Shown: piece after piece, positions 1 through 11,574 of the stretch | Layout: every line of letters starts with the position of its first letter | How positions within the stretch are numbered: the first letter of the stretch is position 1 | From: Rhynochetos jubatus | Lineage: Eukaryota > Chordata > Aves > Eurypygiformes > Rhynochetidae | DNA: 64,000 nt | Direction: 5' to 3' | Assembly (NCBI GenBank): GCA_027574665.1 | Contig: CM050662.1 | Location: forward strand, 3,626,501 to 3,690,500 | Notes under the pieces: generated by a model | The model's database searches: none | What the model was told of the DNA's origin: nothing | Seen by the model: the letters and a program-made list of their open reading frames with translations, nothing else | Program-made: the position numbers and the translations under genes

Positions 1-3000
1 TCCTACAGCTGAGAAAAGGTTTGGTTATGTCTAAGCAAGATCCAAGATTATCCTCAAAATCAAAGGGCTTTTTCTAGAGAAGCAGGAGTTCATCCCCAGC
101 AGGAAGGCTCTGCCTTCATGCCCCCAGGGAGGCACAGGAATCTCTGGTTTTCCACCCCAAGTGCTGCCCCTGATGATCCCACAATTTGCTAATACTTGGG
201 CCAGCTGAGGCTCCTGCCAGACACGTGATTACAGGGGAGAATTTTCATGAACTTGGCATGAAACTGCATGCCACCCTTATCTCAGCAGCCTTCGTGCAAA
301 GGTGAAGCTACCCTGGTTCTCAGAGCAAGCAGTTTACTCCCCTTACCATTGCACCCGTGTGCTCATGCAATGTTTTCTCTGTGCAGTGTAGCAGCTCTGA
401 GCCCAGGAGATAACTTTTTATTCAAAAACTGATCTCTTTGGGCTGTGCTGCCAGGGCCCTGGTGGGGGTGTTGAGGTTTTTCCTCCCTGTTTTGCAGTAC
501 CTTTTGAGTCCTAGGGAAGGAAAATGTAATGTTTTATCAGGCACTGATTTTGCTACTGAAGCAAAATCCTTGCTGTCACTCACTTGCGTGTCACACTGTC
601 ACAACACTTCTTTGGACCCAAGTATTTTTATTCATTATTGATCATGGGAAATTGTTTCTAGAAGTGGGATGTAATTTATTTATTACCAAGTCTTCCAGTG
701 GAATGTGATTTGTGCTGAAGTCCTTTTCCCTGAATTGTGCTTTGGCAAATACGATAAGACTCTGGAAGTAGGACAGCTTTGATGCTGAAGAGTCACTCTT
801 AACATCCCAAATACACTGCTGTAAATCTGTCTGTACCCTCCCTTCTGTGCTTCATTTCTGCTGCTGCCAGAGGCTCCCATCTCTTCATTTTAAAATCTAA
901 GCCATCTCTCTCTGCCACTGGTGGCAATAGGTAGGGCCTGGAGTGTATCAGACCCACTCATATCATATCACATCAATATTATTACCCTTGGTAAGCTCAT
1001 TAAGCAGAATAAACTTTTTTTTATGGAAGAAAGTGAATGAATTAAATTTTATGTATAATATAGGCTATTTGATAGCCATTGAATAGATTTTTTTAAGTAC
1101 AGTCTAGTATGTTTTCCTGTTTCAGAACTATCCCTTATTTTAGGATCCAAAATACTTTTGTATGTCAGTGTGTTTGTTTTCCCTATGATGTGAGGGACAG
1201 TAGGTTGAGGGGGAAAAATAGGATTTGAGTACTCCCAGCTGACTAATAGTCACTGACACCCACTGCCCTGAGAGCACCCCCAAGAGCCTATTCCAGCTGC
1301 AGACATATTACGAGCTCCAAAGATAATCTACATAGAAGGGGGGAAGCTCCTGAAACTGGTGTTATCTAACACCAGAGAAGCTTTCTTAGTCTACCCTTGG
1401 TCATATATTTTTTACATAGGGGAATGGCATCTCTTTCATTTCCTCTGCTCTCCCTCTCTTATGATTTACTTTTTTTACCCATAAAAGTCTGAAATGTCCT
1501 CTTGCACTCCTGCTACTATTGTACCCACGATTTTAGTGGGAACATTTGGAAAATAAATACTAGCCAAGGAGCACATTCATTTTTATTATAGATATTCTCT
1601 CTGCATATGCAATGGTGAATTAACTCTATTTCTGCAAGTCTCTTGATTTTTATGTATCAGTGGAGAAAAGCTAAGGCCATAAAGCTTGTTTGGTCCTGTA
1701 GACATTTGTGTCTTAAATACATAAAGAGACCCCAGTGGAGCCCATACAGTTCCTCTATTTTTTGTGCAATTCTATTTTAATGCATGTATTGCTAGTGATT
1801 TCCATTTTGTTTAATTCTCCTTAAAAGCTGAAAATCTCTCCAAATCTGTTTCTCTTCCTATTTCTGAGACTGCCTGTTATTGTTGCAGAGTTATAGCATG
1901 ACACTGCCTGAATATAGGCAATTTTCTACTGCAAACATGTTATCATTATTCCGTCAATACATTTATTGCTTCAAAACCTCTGGGGCAGTAGTTGCTTTGC
2001 TCTAGCAAGCACTAGAGATAGCAGACACTTGCTAGTCCGAAAGCTTTGAAATAGGTGTCCTGATCCATATTACACTGTCTGGGGCATTTTGGCAAAACCT
2101 GTGTCTACTTAAACATTTTCCCTTCCTTGGGCTTTTTGGTCTGATCCGAATGTATCCCTGTATTTATAGCGGTGGGATGCTCGTGGATGTGCGGACTTGA
2201 GCTTAGTGCCTTCTTTATTGAGTTACTTTTATGGTAGCTTATATCCTTCTGTCTCAATCTCATTTTTTTCCTCTCCTAGTCTTTATAGTGGTAACTGTCT
2301 CTGATATTTAGATGCCCACATACATGATCAGTAGCTCTTAAGAGTAATATTTTTATCTCATCCATTTAGTAAATGCTGGGCATGGCTTGCTTTACAAGTA
2401 AATCTGGATGATGTGATGCTCACATTGCATGGCCTTTCCTTCAGTGGTCACAATAGTAATAAATAGGTTTATTGCTATTGTCAGAGACATATGTTTTAAG
2501 GCCAGCAGGGCATTTATGATTATTTGGTTGGAGATTATGGATTGCTCGGAGCAAAATTCAAAGCACAGAGTCAAACTTAATAATGTGGAGTGAAGTGTGT
2601 GATCTGAATACATCACTTGGGAAGACACAGCCCTTATGGAGGTGTCCCTTGTGTGGTGTGCAAGCACGCGCTTGGCTTTAGTTGTGTGAGCAGTCATCTC
2701 CCTTCTCAAAGTCCACAGTGCTTTTCTAATCCAGGTCTCCCAGGCTGGAAGTGATGATATTTCACGTGCTCAGGGTTTTTGTTGCACGTTATTTACAGTC
2801 TGTATTCTCACAGCAGCTAGATCTTGGAATGAGTGTGTCTGTCAGCAAGCTGGCTAAAGTCTCTCAAGTATTACATGAATCCCTGCATCCTTCTGATCCT
2901 GACGACTTTCTATTTTTCTGAAGGAACTGCTGTTTCTAGAGATGCTATCTCCGAATGACATGTCTCTCCCAGGAAAGCGCATTCCTCAAGGGGTCTTTAG

Positions 3001-5627
3001 AGCCACTCTGCTGCACTTAGGCCCCGCTGGGTTGTGTGGCCGATTATGATGCTCTGCAAGGAGTTGTTTCACAACTGTGATTTTCCAATTACTTAGATCA
3101 CCTGGAACCAAGAACTAAACCAAAGTTCCGTGTTATTTCTTTTTTCTATTTGTTTTTAGTGGAGCTTTTGGCTGTTCACCCCAAGATGCCTGGCCGTACA
3201 CTGATGTGACAGACCCGCAGGTTTCCCAGAGCTTTGAGGCAGATCTGCCCAGATCTCCACCTTATTGCTAGGGCCCAAAGAAGACCCAACCTAAACATTA
3301 GACAGAAAACACAAAGTGGTTAAAAGTAAACTGATCAGAACATTTAAAAGGCTTATTGATGGCTCCTCCCTGCTCAGGATATCTTTGCAGGCAGATCTTT
3401 GCTTCCAGAATTGGTTTAGGCAAGTGATTCACTGATTTCAGGGTTGCAGCAAACTCCGCATATCCATTTCTCATCCCAAGAGATCTGCCCTTTCCACTTT
3501 CTCCTAGGCCTGGCTCTTTGATCCCTGCCCCTCACTGTGGGCTCTCTGACACAGCCTGGGTTGCAGGTTCCCAGCTCCACCAGCCCAACCTTGATACTAC
3601 CCATCTAGTCCTCTCCAGCACCTTCTGCCTGGAGCAGGCTCAGCAGTAGTGTGCCCTCCTTCCATGGTATCCCACCGATTCCAAACTTCCTTCAGGAAGG
3701 GGATACAGCTGTGACTGTGTCTTCCCCACTCAAGATGTTTCATAGAGGCCATGGTGATAACAGGGTAGGTGGGTGTGCAGTTGGGTACATTCCCATGACA
3801 ACTATGGGTCTTTAGCAAATAGGGGCAAGACTGGGTAAGGATTTAATACGTAGTCGTTCAGACCTTTTTGAGAAAGGCAGCCTAATTATCTGAGGAATTT
3901 CACAATTACCAACCTTTTTATAGTCTATACTCAAAAAAGGCAGCTGGAACTTGGAATTACCTATCCAGAGCAGTTCACCATATTGTTGCTTTCTGTGAGA
4001 ACAAGATGTTATAAACCACATACCAGTTAAGTTGTTTTAATTAACCAATTATCTATTCAAAGTTTCCTGTAGCTCCCTTTATCTCTGTTTTTAGCTACAG
4101 TACAATATGGAAATTAGGGTAAATTAAAGCACTTTATTAGAGAAAATAGAATTAACAAAGAAAATAAGAAGTTAAAGTGTACAAAATGCAGGCCACCTAA
4201 TCATGCTTGCAACATGTAAAATGATAACTTTAACTCTGGCTGTTAAAACAGATGAAGCATAATGAATTAAATCATCCCAGTCATTCTGTGTTTGGGTTAC
4301 CAGAGTAAGCTGTGTGTGCTGGTGGGGCAGATGACTTGTGGAAAAGTGCAGAGCCCTCACCAACACCACATGGGCTTATTGTTGTCTGCAGGAGACAATC
4401 TGTGCCTGCATGCCCCATCCCACATCTGGCTGGCACTGGAAGTAGGACCAGGACTGTTGGATCTCTGGGCTGTGCAGCCAGCTGGTACCAAAGTGCCCTT
4501 AAAGCCATGGTTTCTCCCCAGTGAGACCTAATCTGCAGCTAAGAGAACACTCCACATGTGACACAGCAGCTGCCATGTGCTCTCAAACCACAGTTGGAGA
4601 ATCCCCCATCTTTTCCCTCCACAGATTCTGAAATAATCCCATTATTAGAGGACTCATTTGGGGCACAGGGCAAACCCCATCTTTGCCTGAGGGCACAAAC
4701 ATACTCTACGTCCAGGCAGTTTGTTACTCCCTGGATCAGTTATCTGGCAGCAGTCTTGCAAGCAGTGTTAAACAAAGTGCCTAAAATCAGAATGGACAGA
4801 CAGGACTGACTAGGGTTGTCTCTCTCCAGGGCTTTCCTCTTGGCTGGGGGTCTTTATGGGATAACCCATCAGCGACCAGGTCCTCTTGGCTGTGACGTGG
4901 TGGTTCAGCTTGTTCACAGCTTGACTGCTGTGTCAGGACAGGCAGCGGCTTTCCATGAAAGCAGGTTTTTGCCACTGAGAACAATGTGTGCTGAGCAGGC
5001 AACAACTATGAACAGATAAAACCAGGCAAACTGAGGATATGATTGCTGCCAGGCTTCATGTTCACAGGTTGCTCTTCACATCGTCACTGCTCCTGCACAG
5101 CAGTACCTCCTCCTCTCATGAATCACGGAGAGCATTAAAAACTGAAGTCCATTGCAAGGCTTTAACTAAGGTATGTGCTTTCAGAGAAGTGTTTGGACAC
5201 AGAGTTGTCTTGTCACTTGGGTAAACAAGACACAACTATCATCAGGCTCAGTTTGGGGCTTATCAATTGGAACCAGCATGAAAGTGAGTTCTCCAGCTCC
5301 AGCTCGCAGTTGCAATGACTGGTTTCTCAAGATAAACGAAGAGTGCATTCAAGTACTTTTCTCTCAAAGTGATATGAAAGTCACATTGTTGTTACTCCAC
5401 ATCTTACGAGACGGTTCCCTAAATAGGATTTCCGAGAAACAAAGTTAATGGGATGCTCGTCTTGGATGTGATTTGAGGCACTACCAGATGTATTGATGGC
5501 CGCTACCCCTCACTGCTCCCCCCTCCCTCAGCTTTCATCAGGATGCTTTGTGCTCCAGGGAAAGGAGCATTGAACAAAGCACATGTGTTTTATTTAGTCT
5601 CTTATGGGCAATGCCTGTTGTGTTTCT
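1..5627. other. Anonymous non-coding sequence
   Basis: I see no exon, RNA gene or recognisable repeat here. Open frames are short (about 105 codons at most) and scattered over all frames, with no family resemblance. The stretch is moderately AT-rich with ordinary T-rich runs. The part from about 5290 to 5450 is less repetitive and could be conserved non-coding DNA, but nothing in the sequence proves it. Confidence 0.6.
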
Positions 5628-5651
5628 CTTCTTGGCAAAGCTGCCAAGAAG
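5628..5651. repeat. Perfect 10-bp inverted repeat (hairpin)
   Basis: CTTCTTGGCA, then a 4-base AAGC loop, then TGCCAAGAAG. The arms are perfectly complementary. No T tail follows and the host is a vertebrate, so it is not a bacterial-type terminator. It may be chance. Confidence 0.7.
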
Positions 5652-7888
5652 TGATCAGATCTATGGGTAAAAGTTAGGAGAAGCCCACCCAGAGCAAGTC
5701 TTCTCTTGGCATTTTCCAGGAAGGGAACAAAACATATTCAGTATTTTGGCTGCTCCCTCTTTCTGGGAATATAAAAGGACCAGTGTCCTGCCACTTTGGG
5801 TAAGACAAGTCCAGCCATCTCTGACTTCTGAGTAATTGTACAGCTACAAGTTATCTTGGGATGTCTCAACTGAGGCATCAGCCAATAACCATTTGTGAAA
5901 GGTGCAGGCTTCATGACCTGCTCACTGGGAGGCCACCCTGGGCCACCCTCAGACATCCTTCTCTGTTGCGTTCAGACATCGGTACCGGGTGGAGATATCC
6001 ATTTCAAAGCCATAACAAGGTCCCCCAACGATTCTCTACATGCTCACGGGAGTATGGCTGACAGCGGGGAGCTGGGAGCTACATCTGCCCCCTTGCCCCT
6101 TTGCCCTGCCTCTCCTGCCTGTTAGATCCAAAATGTCATTACATCTAAAACAGGAACACCTCTTCTGGGGAGCTATGGATTTATTGTTAGTCTAATTACA
6201 GTCTAATCAAAATATTACAAACAGTTATTCCAGTTACAATCATACTAACACACTGAATTAATATGGAAAAGCATCATTAATATTACAGTCATAAAACCCT
6301 GCTGGTATCTGTCTCAGGTTATGCTCACCCTCTGTTCCTAAGCCTGGTGGCACTGGTCCTCCTGGAGCAGAAAGTGGGTCTGGGTGTCAGATGGGTCAAT
6401 GGCATCTCGAGCCCTTCACCAGGACGAGCTCAGGGTGAGTGCAAGGGCCCCTTCCCTGGGGTGCTTGGTGTAACCTTTATACCTTCTCCCAGTGCAGCCT
6501 GCTTCCTTGTCACTGCTGAAGTCTGCAAGTTGCACAGAAGCCCCCCAGCCTCAATTAATTTAAAGGGTTGCCTGTTATGCAGTTATTGCTGAGCTTTGCA
6601 TCCTCATGTAGCACGTGAGCTAGGCTGAAACATGTTGGGCAACAATCACCGATCAATGGTGATTGCAGTCAGGATGAGCTAAAAGCAGCTCGTGGGCTGA
6701 GGAGAGCCCAGCAAGTGCCATCACCCTGCTCTTCAAGAGCAAAGCCAGCAAACCTCTGTGGGCCCTGCATAGTGAAAATCACATCACAGAAGACTGCATT
6801 TGGCCATTTCAGTAGCAGCAGTATTACTGATTCTATGGTAGTTAATGGAAAATGCAGTGCAGTAAACAAGCCCTTTTACTGCTTCATGAATATCCAGTGC
6901 TGCTTTGGATATTGTTCCTTATGTCAATAATATTATATTATTATATTAATTTTAGTTCAGTTTAACATCATATTGCTTATATTTAATAGGTTTTATATAT
7001 TAGAGAAAGTAATAGAAACATTTTATCTTCCTCCACTTTTATGAGTTATGAAATATTAGAACCAAGTAGCTTTTAAAAGATATTTTTTCCTATCAAAATG
7101 TTCTTTTGTCAAAAAATGAAGCTTTAAACTGGAGTAGGGCTCTTCAGATGCTATAAGGATTTAATAAAGGAAAGACATGATGGTGGCTTTCAGTTTCAAA
7201 GTATTTTTTTACAATAACCATTTATGGACAAAGACTTGTAATACTGAAATTATCCCAAGATTGTTTGTTGCAGGTGATTTAACCCAGTTCCTGGTCTAGC
7301 TTTTAAATGTGATGGGCACTGAGATTTTAAAGGTGTAAGGGCACTGTGGGAACTGGCTTTCATCTGAAGTTCTGCCTTTGGACCTTGAGTTTCCAGCATT
7401 AGTAGGTGCTCCTTGGGGACTGAGCTCAATTGGTACGAGATAACTGTGAAATATGAAAGGGCTCCCTTATGTCTCTGCTCTTCCACTCCTGATTTAAATG
7501 GCTGCAAGACAGTTTAGCTGTGGCTATGCACTGCACCAAAATTTTCATTGACTCCCTGATTTAGTGCTGGAAAGGCCCATTAAATTACATAGTCTGTTCT
7601 TCAGACTAAGGGTTTCTATCTGCTTGGGATTACAGAAACTTTCAAACAGCCCAAGAAGTGTTACAGAAAGCAGTGTTAGCAGCTATTTCAAAGCAGAGGG
7701 GTGAGAGCTTGTTTTAATAATATATTGCAAGTGTTCACACTACCCAAGCATCTGCTAACTGCCCTCAATCAAAAGGTAAAAAATAATGGACTTCTTCGAG
7801 GGAGAAGTGCATGTTTATAACTGCAGGCAATAATTAGAGGATGGTGATTCAAGGTACTGCAAAAGGAATAGAGAAAAAATGGAGAGGT
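5652..7888. other. Anonymous non-coding sequence with AT-rich core
   Basis: No gene is recognised. An AT-rich stretch at about 6920-7090 contains short TATTA-type runs. A small perfect hairpin lies at 6643-6665 (CAATCACC, 7-base loop, GGTGATTG). The sequence at about 6730-6960 is of mixed composition and could be conserved non-coding DNA. No function is assigned. Confidence 0.5.
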
Positions 7889-7906
7889 GGGGGGGGGGGA
7901 GGGGGG
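7889..7906 (+). repeat. G-rich homopolymer tract
   Basis: Eleven consecutive G (7889-7899), one A, then six G (7901-7906). It sits about 120 bp upstream of the inverted-repeat/CR1 structure. The tract has potential for intermolecular or short-loop quadruplex structure, and its length is prone to sequencing error. Confidence 0.85.
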
Positions 7907-8027
7907 AGAAAAGAGCTAAAAACTACTCAATTACTTGTTCCAGGATAAATCTAACCTTCCTGAAATTTATCCAGACTGAGCTTTTCCCACCTCTAGAGGT
8001 GCTGTAGGGCTGCATTCAGCTAGTATC

Positions 8028-8182
8028 TGCTCCCCATGACTCTCCTCGCCCTGGTCCCACCACGTGCTTCTGCATCTGGGAAGAACCCGCAGGATGAGCA
8101 AGTCTTGTGATGACGTTGCTCTGGTCTCCTTGGCAGCTGAAAGAGGTGGGTACACCCAGGGACCCCCATCCAACCCCTCTCT
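8028..8182 (+). repeat. Left arm of long inverted repeat
   Basis: This 155-bp segment is the near reverse complement of 8469-8634. The best block is the last ~70 bp, where AAAGAGGTGGGT and GGGACCCCCATCCAACCCC are shared. The middle differs by small gaps and substitutions. The arms enclose a 286-bp spacer holding a CR1 tail. I do not recognise the arm sequence as canonical CR1 3' sequence, so it may be another repeat family or a local inverted duplication. If transcribed, the RNA could fold into a long imperfect hairpin. Confidence 0.8.
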
Positions 8183-8191
8183 GGAGGACAG

Positions 8192-8377
8192 TTGGAACAG
8201 GTTGCCCAGAGAAGCTGTGGATGCCCCATCCCTGTCTATCTTCAAGGTCAAGCTGGATGAGGCTTGGAGCACGCTGGTCTAGTGGAGGGTGTCCCTGCCC
8301 ATGGCAGGGGGTTTGGAACTTGATGATCTTTAAGGTCCCTTCCAATCCAAACCATCCTGTGATTCTATGATTCTATG
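8192..8377 (+). mobile_element. CR1 LINE, 5'-truncated 3' end
   Basis: The segment starts with TTGGAACAGGTTGCCCAGAG, a hallmark near the end of CR1 ORF2. It runs through the conserved 3' untranslated part (GGCAGGGGGTTTGGAAC, then AAGGTCCCTTCCAA) and ends in the tandem GATTCTATGATTCTATG. This is the usual form of a dead, 5'-truncated CR1. It lies inside the spacer of the inverted repeat formed by 8028-8182 and 8469-8634. The end motif supports an avian genome. Confidence 0.93.
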
Positions 8378-8468
8378 TTGGGGTCTCCATCAGGGGAACT
8401 CCTGCACTGCTGTTATACTTGGAGATGAGCACTGGGGACGTGGCCTAGCTCTTTCTAAAGCAGGGAGC

Positions 8469-8634
8469 AGAGAGGGGTTGGATGGGGGTCCCTGGGTGCA
8501 CCCACCTCTTTCAACTTCCAAGGAGACCAGGGCAACATCATCACAAGGTGACATCGCAAGGCTTGCTCATCCTGCAGGTGCTTCGCAGGTGTTTCCAGGT
8601 GGTGGGACCAGGGCAAGGTGAGCCACGGGGAGCA
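8469..8634 (-). repeat. Right arm of long inverted repeat
   Basis: Partner of 8028-8182 in opposite orientation, slightly longer because of a few internal insertions. The outer end (GGGGAGCA) pairs with TGCTCCCC at the start of the left arm, so the arms match at both edges. A separate short perfect hairpin follows at once (8638-8664). Confidence 0.8.
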
Positions 8635-8637
8635 GGC

Positions 8638-8664
8638 ATTCACCCAACATCTGGTTGGGTGAAT
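8638..8664. repeat. Perfect 11-bp inverted repeat (hairpin)
   Basis: ATTCACCCAAC, a 5-base ATCTG loop, then GTTGGGTGAAT, perfectly complementary. It lies 3 bp outside the right arm of the long inverted repeat, where rearrangement breakpoints could be expected. Confidence 0.75.
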
Positions 8665-11150
8665 CCCCATCTCTGATCTTCTCACGTGCAGCTCTCCATC
8701 CCCAGGTATAAGGCTGCAGACTGCTCTCAAGCTGTTCCTGTGTGCCAGGCACTTTAATCCTTCCCTTGCGTGCTACAAAACATGTTCACAAGTTTCATAC
8801 AAACTTTTAATAGCTGATCCAAACAGGTTGCAAGCAAGGCTTCTGAACAAGCAGCAGGGCTTGACCAGCACTATTTAATAGTGATTTTATCCATGTTCAC
8901 ACAGGTCTTGGATGAGGGAATGGAGAGTACACAGCATAAAACATTTTTTTTTCTTTTTACAGGAGCTTTAGATTAAATAAGTTTGTGGTAGCTGGTAGGA
9001 TAAATTAGATAGGAGCTGGTGGAAGATAGCAGGGAGGATTAGTGGGCACTTGTAGCAATAATGTAGAGCAGGTCTGAGGTGTTAATTGTTACCCAATAAG
9101 TTGGGGGCACACACACCTATGAGGCTAGGGTTGGGGAAGGGTGAGTCTAAAGATGAACACCCTTTTCTACATGAGCAGTGCTGGTGACCGTCTGATATCT
9201 GTTTTGCATATCAGTGTGATGGTAACATCCACTGCTCCACCCTGCAACTGGGAATTCCCTTTTTCTTGGCTGTCTTCTGGGGATATAGAGCAATCTGGCA
9301 AAATCTTGTTTGGTAAACTTTTGAAGAAATGCAGGAGAGAACATTAATTCTGTATTTCTCATCTTCATCAGATTACTGCCCTTTAAGTATGCTCATAAAC
9401 TCATTTTGCTCTTGCATTTCTTTGCAATATCTACAGAGACAGGTACTTAAGCAAAACTATTTTTTTTCCTGTGCACTTCTCCATTGCACTCCTATAATTT
9501 GCACATTAAAGTGTGTCCCCCATTTCTCTTTGTATTTCACCTTCACACTTTGAAGAAATTTCTCCAGTCCTCTCATAACTCAAGAATACTCTTGTTTGGG
9601 GAACACTAACCCTGCAGATGTGCAGACCCTTTGTAGTACTGATCACTTCTCTTTTGCTGCCCTTCCTTGACCTGGCTAGTTAGACCAGACATATCATTCT
9701 AATTAGGTTGTCTAACTACTCAAACTCATTTTGGGTTGATTAAATGCAACTATAAACAGCTGTCCTCCTACTGCACAGTTGTGTTTTTCTCAAGGAAAGT
9801 GTGCCTTTCCCAAACAGTGTTTTTGCTTTGACTGTAACAATGCAGAGCCATTTTCTAAGGAACATGAAGATGTGCTACAGGCCCCCTGATGCCTCTAGGC
9901 TTGCTTGTGGCCTTGTGCAAAGGGACCTACTTAGCTGGTGGTGTAGCTTTTCTTTTAAAGCACTAAAACACACCGGATGAAATCTGCACTGTGCTTGTAT
10001 GGACAGCTAATCTGAGGTTTATAGAGCGCAGCAGTTGCTTACTGAGCCCTAGCAGGGTGATTCAGTGTGCTGAAATTGGGTGACGATGATGACTAACCCA
10101 GAAAGCCTCTGTGTCTACCAACAGTGCTGACCCTGCTCAAAGTTTTGATCAGAACTGCTGCACACAAGGGTTAGACTGGACCTTTTATCTTGCAGAGAAG
10201 CAATTCCCTCTTTGGCAGGTTGATTTCCCTCAGGCTCTGTGTGCACAAACAGCTCAGGCAGGCTCAGACCAGTGCTGGAGTTGTAGAGAAGAGGGAACCA
10301 GATCATGCTGGTAGTTGGGTATATGACACAATGAGCTGTGTCTGTCAGGATAAATCAATTGAAGGGAGGGTGATAGGGGCACTGCTTCCCTACACCTAGC
10401 GGCCTTCACATAAAGCCTTCTTCCAATGGCAAATCTTGGTTGACCTGCCTCATGTCAACAAACCTTCAGTCCATAAGTCCCATAATAACTCCTAATTCTG
10501 CAAGGACATGTCCCTGTGCTCTTGGTTTGGGACTCCCTTGCATACCATAGGCACAGCCTAAAAGGAAAAGCAGCAGTGTGGTTTTACCAGTGTCTTTGAC
10601 CTCTCTGTTTGCACTGGTGGACCCTCACATCAATAGGGTCCCCCTGCCAGTGTCTGACCATGATACTCTCGGCTGGGTCAGTTTCCAGTGCAGTAGTTTT
10701 GCGGTCAAATCCTAGGAAAGGTTTTAACCTGTTGTGAAGGCGCTATCTCATGTGTGCATCTGAAAGCAATGTGACCAAAGAGTGGTGTGGCCCCTTGCCC
10801 TGATCCCTCTTTGCCTTCAGCAGAAGAGGTAGGGGAGCTGGAGGGCAGAAAGTCTGGGTGACAGAGAGCAGTGAGGCTTGTAGGTAGCATCACAGCTCCA
10901 TGGCCGTGCCTTGACATCAAACCATTAGTTTTCCACCTGTCTTAAGTTATTACTTCAGCTGGAACTGCAGGAGGCCCCCGCAAACCTTTCCGTACCTGGG
11001 TATTAATGTGGGATTCCCAAAGCTCAAGTGAGTCTCATCTCCTGGGCTATGATGGGCATGATACCAGCCTCTTTCTTTCCATGGCACTTATCTCTGCAGG
11101 CTGCCCTGATGAGCTAGAAGACAGAAGCTATTTTGGGTGGTGAAAGGCTG
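8665..11150. other. Anonymous non-coding sequence
   Basis: No gene, RNA or repeat is recognised. Open frames are short and unrelated to families I know. Confidence 0.55.
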
Positions 11151-11199
11151 GTTTGACACATTCCTGCAGAGAGCCTCCCCCAGCACCCGTTGAACTCGG

Positions 11200-11482
11200 T
11201 GAGCTGTCGGAGAGAAGCCCGCTAATTAGCAAAGATCCTCGTGCTGCGGCCAGGAGCAGAAAGGGTGTCTCTGCAGCTCTGCACACAGCAATGACAGTTT
11301 CGGCTTTGCTATTCTGTCCTGGCTTGTTTTTATTGGAACTTTGCGTAGATGTGGAAAATGCACAATTAGAGGCTGTTATGTGATTGATTTCTGGGCACAG
11401 GGGCCTTTCCTCCTTGCCTGGAAGGTCTGGCAGGTATTATTTAAAGAGCTAATGAATGTTAATGGGCACATTATTTGCAAAT
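11200..11482. promoter_or_regulatory. Candidate conserved non-coding / enhancer-like segment
   Basis: Two palindromic transcription-factor-like sites bracket this segment. GCTAATTAGC (11221-11230) has homeodomain TAAT cores. ATTTGCAAAT (11473-11482) resembles a POU/octamer site. Several other TAAT/ATTA cores lie between, including in TTTAAAGAGCTAATGAATG. Such density in sequence that is not low-complexity suggests a regulatory element, but single-sequence motif matches are weak evidence. Confidence 0.25.
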
Positions 11483-11553
11483 CTTGAAGAGGAATATTAG
11501 ATCAGGGCTCCTGTGTGTCATGGTAATCAGCTTTCCCTCGCTTGCTCTGGCTT

Positions 11554-11574
11554 GGGGCAGGGGAGGGGGGGGGG
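11554..11574 (+). repeat. G-rich tract, possible quadruplex
   Basis: Runs of 4, 4 and 10 G (11554-11557, 11560-11563, 11565-11574) separated by 1-2 bases. The spacing fits an intrastrand G-quadruplex on the plus strand. Confidence 0.7.
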
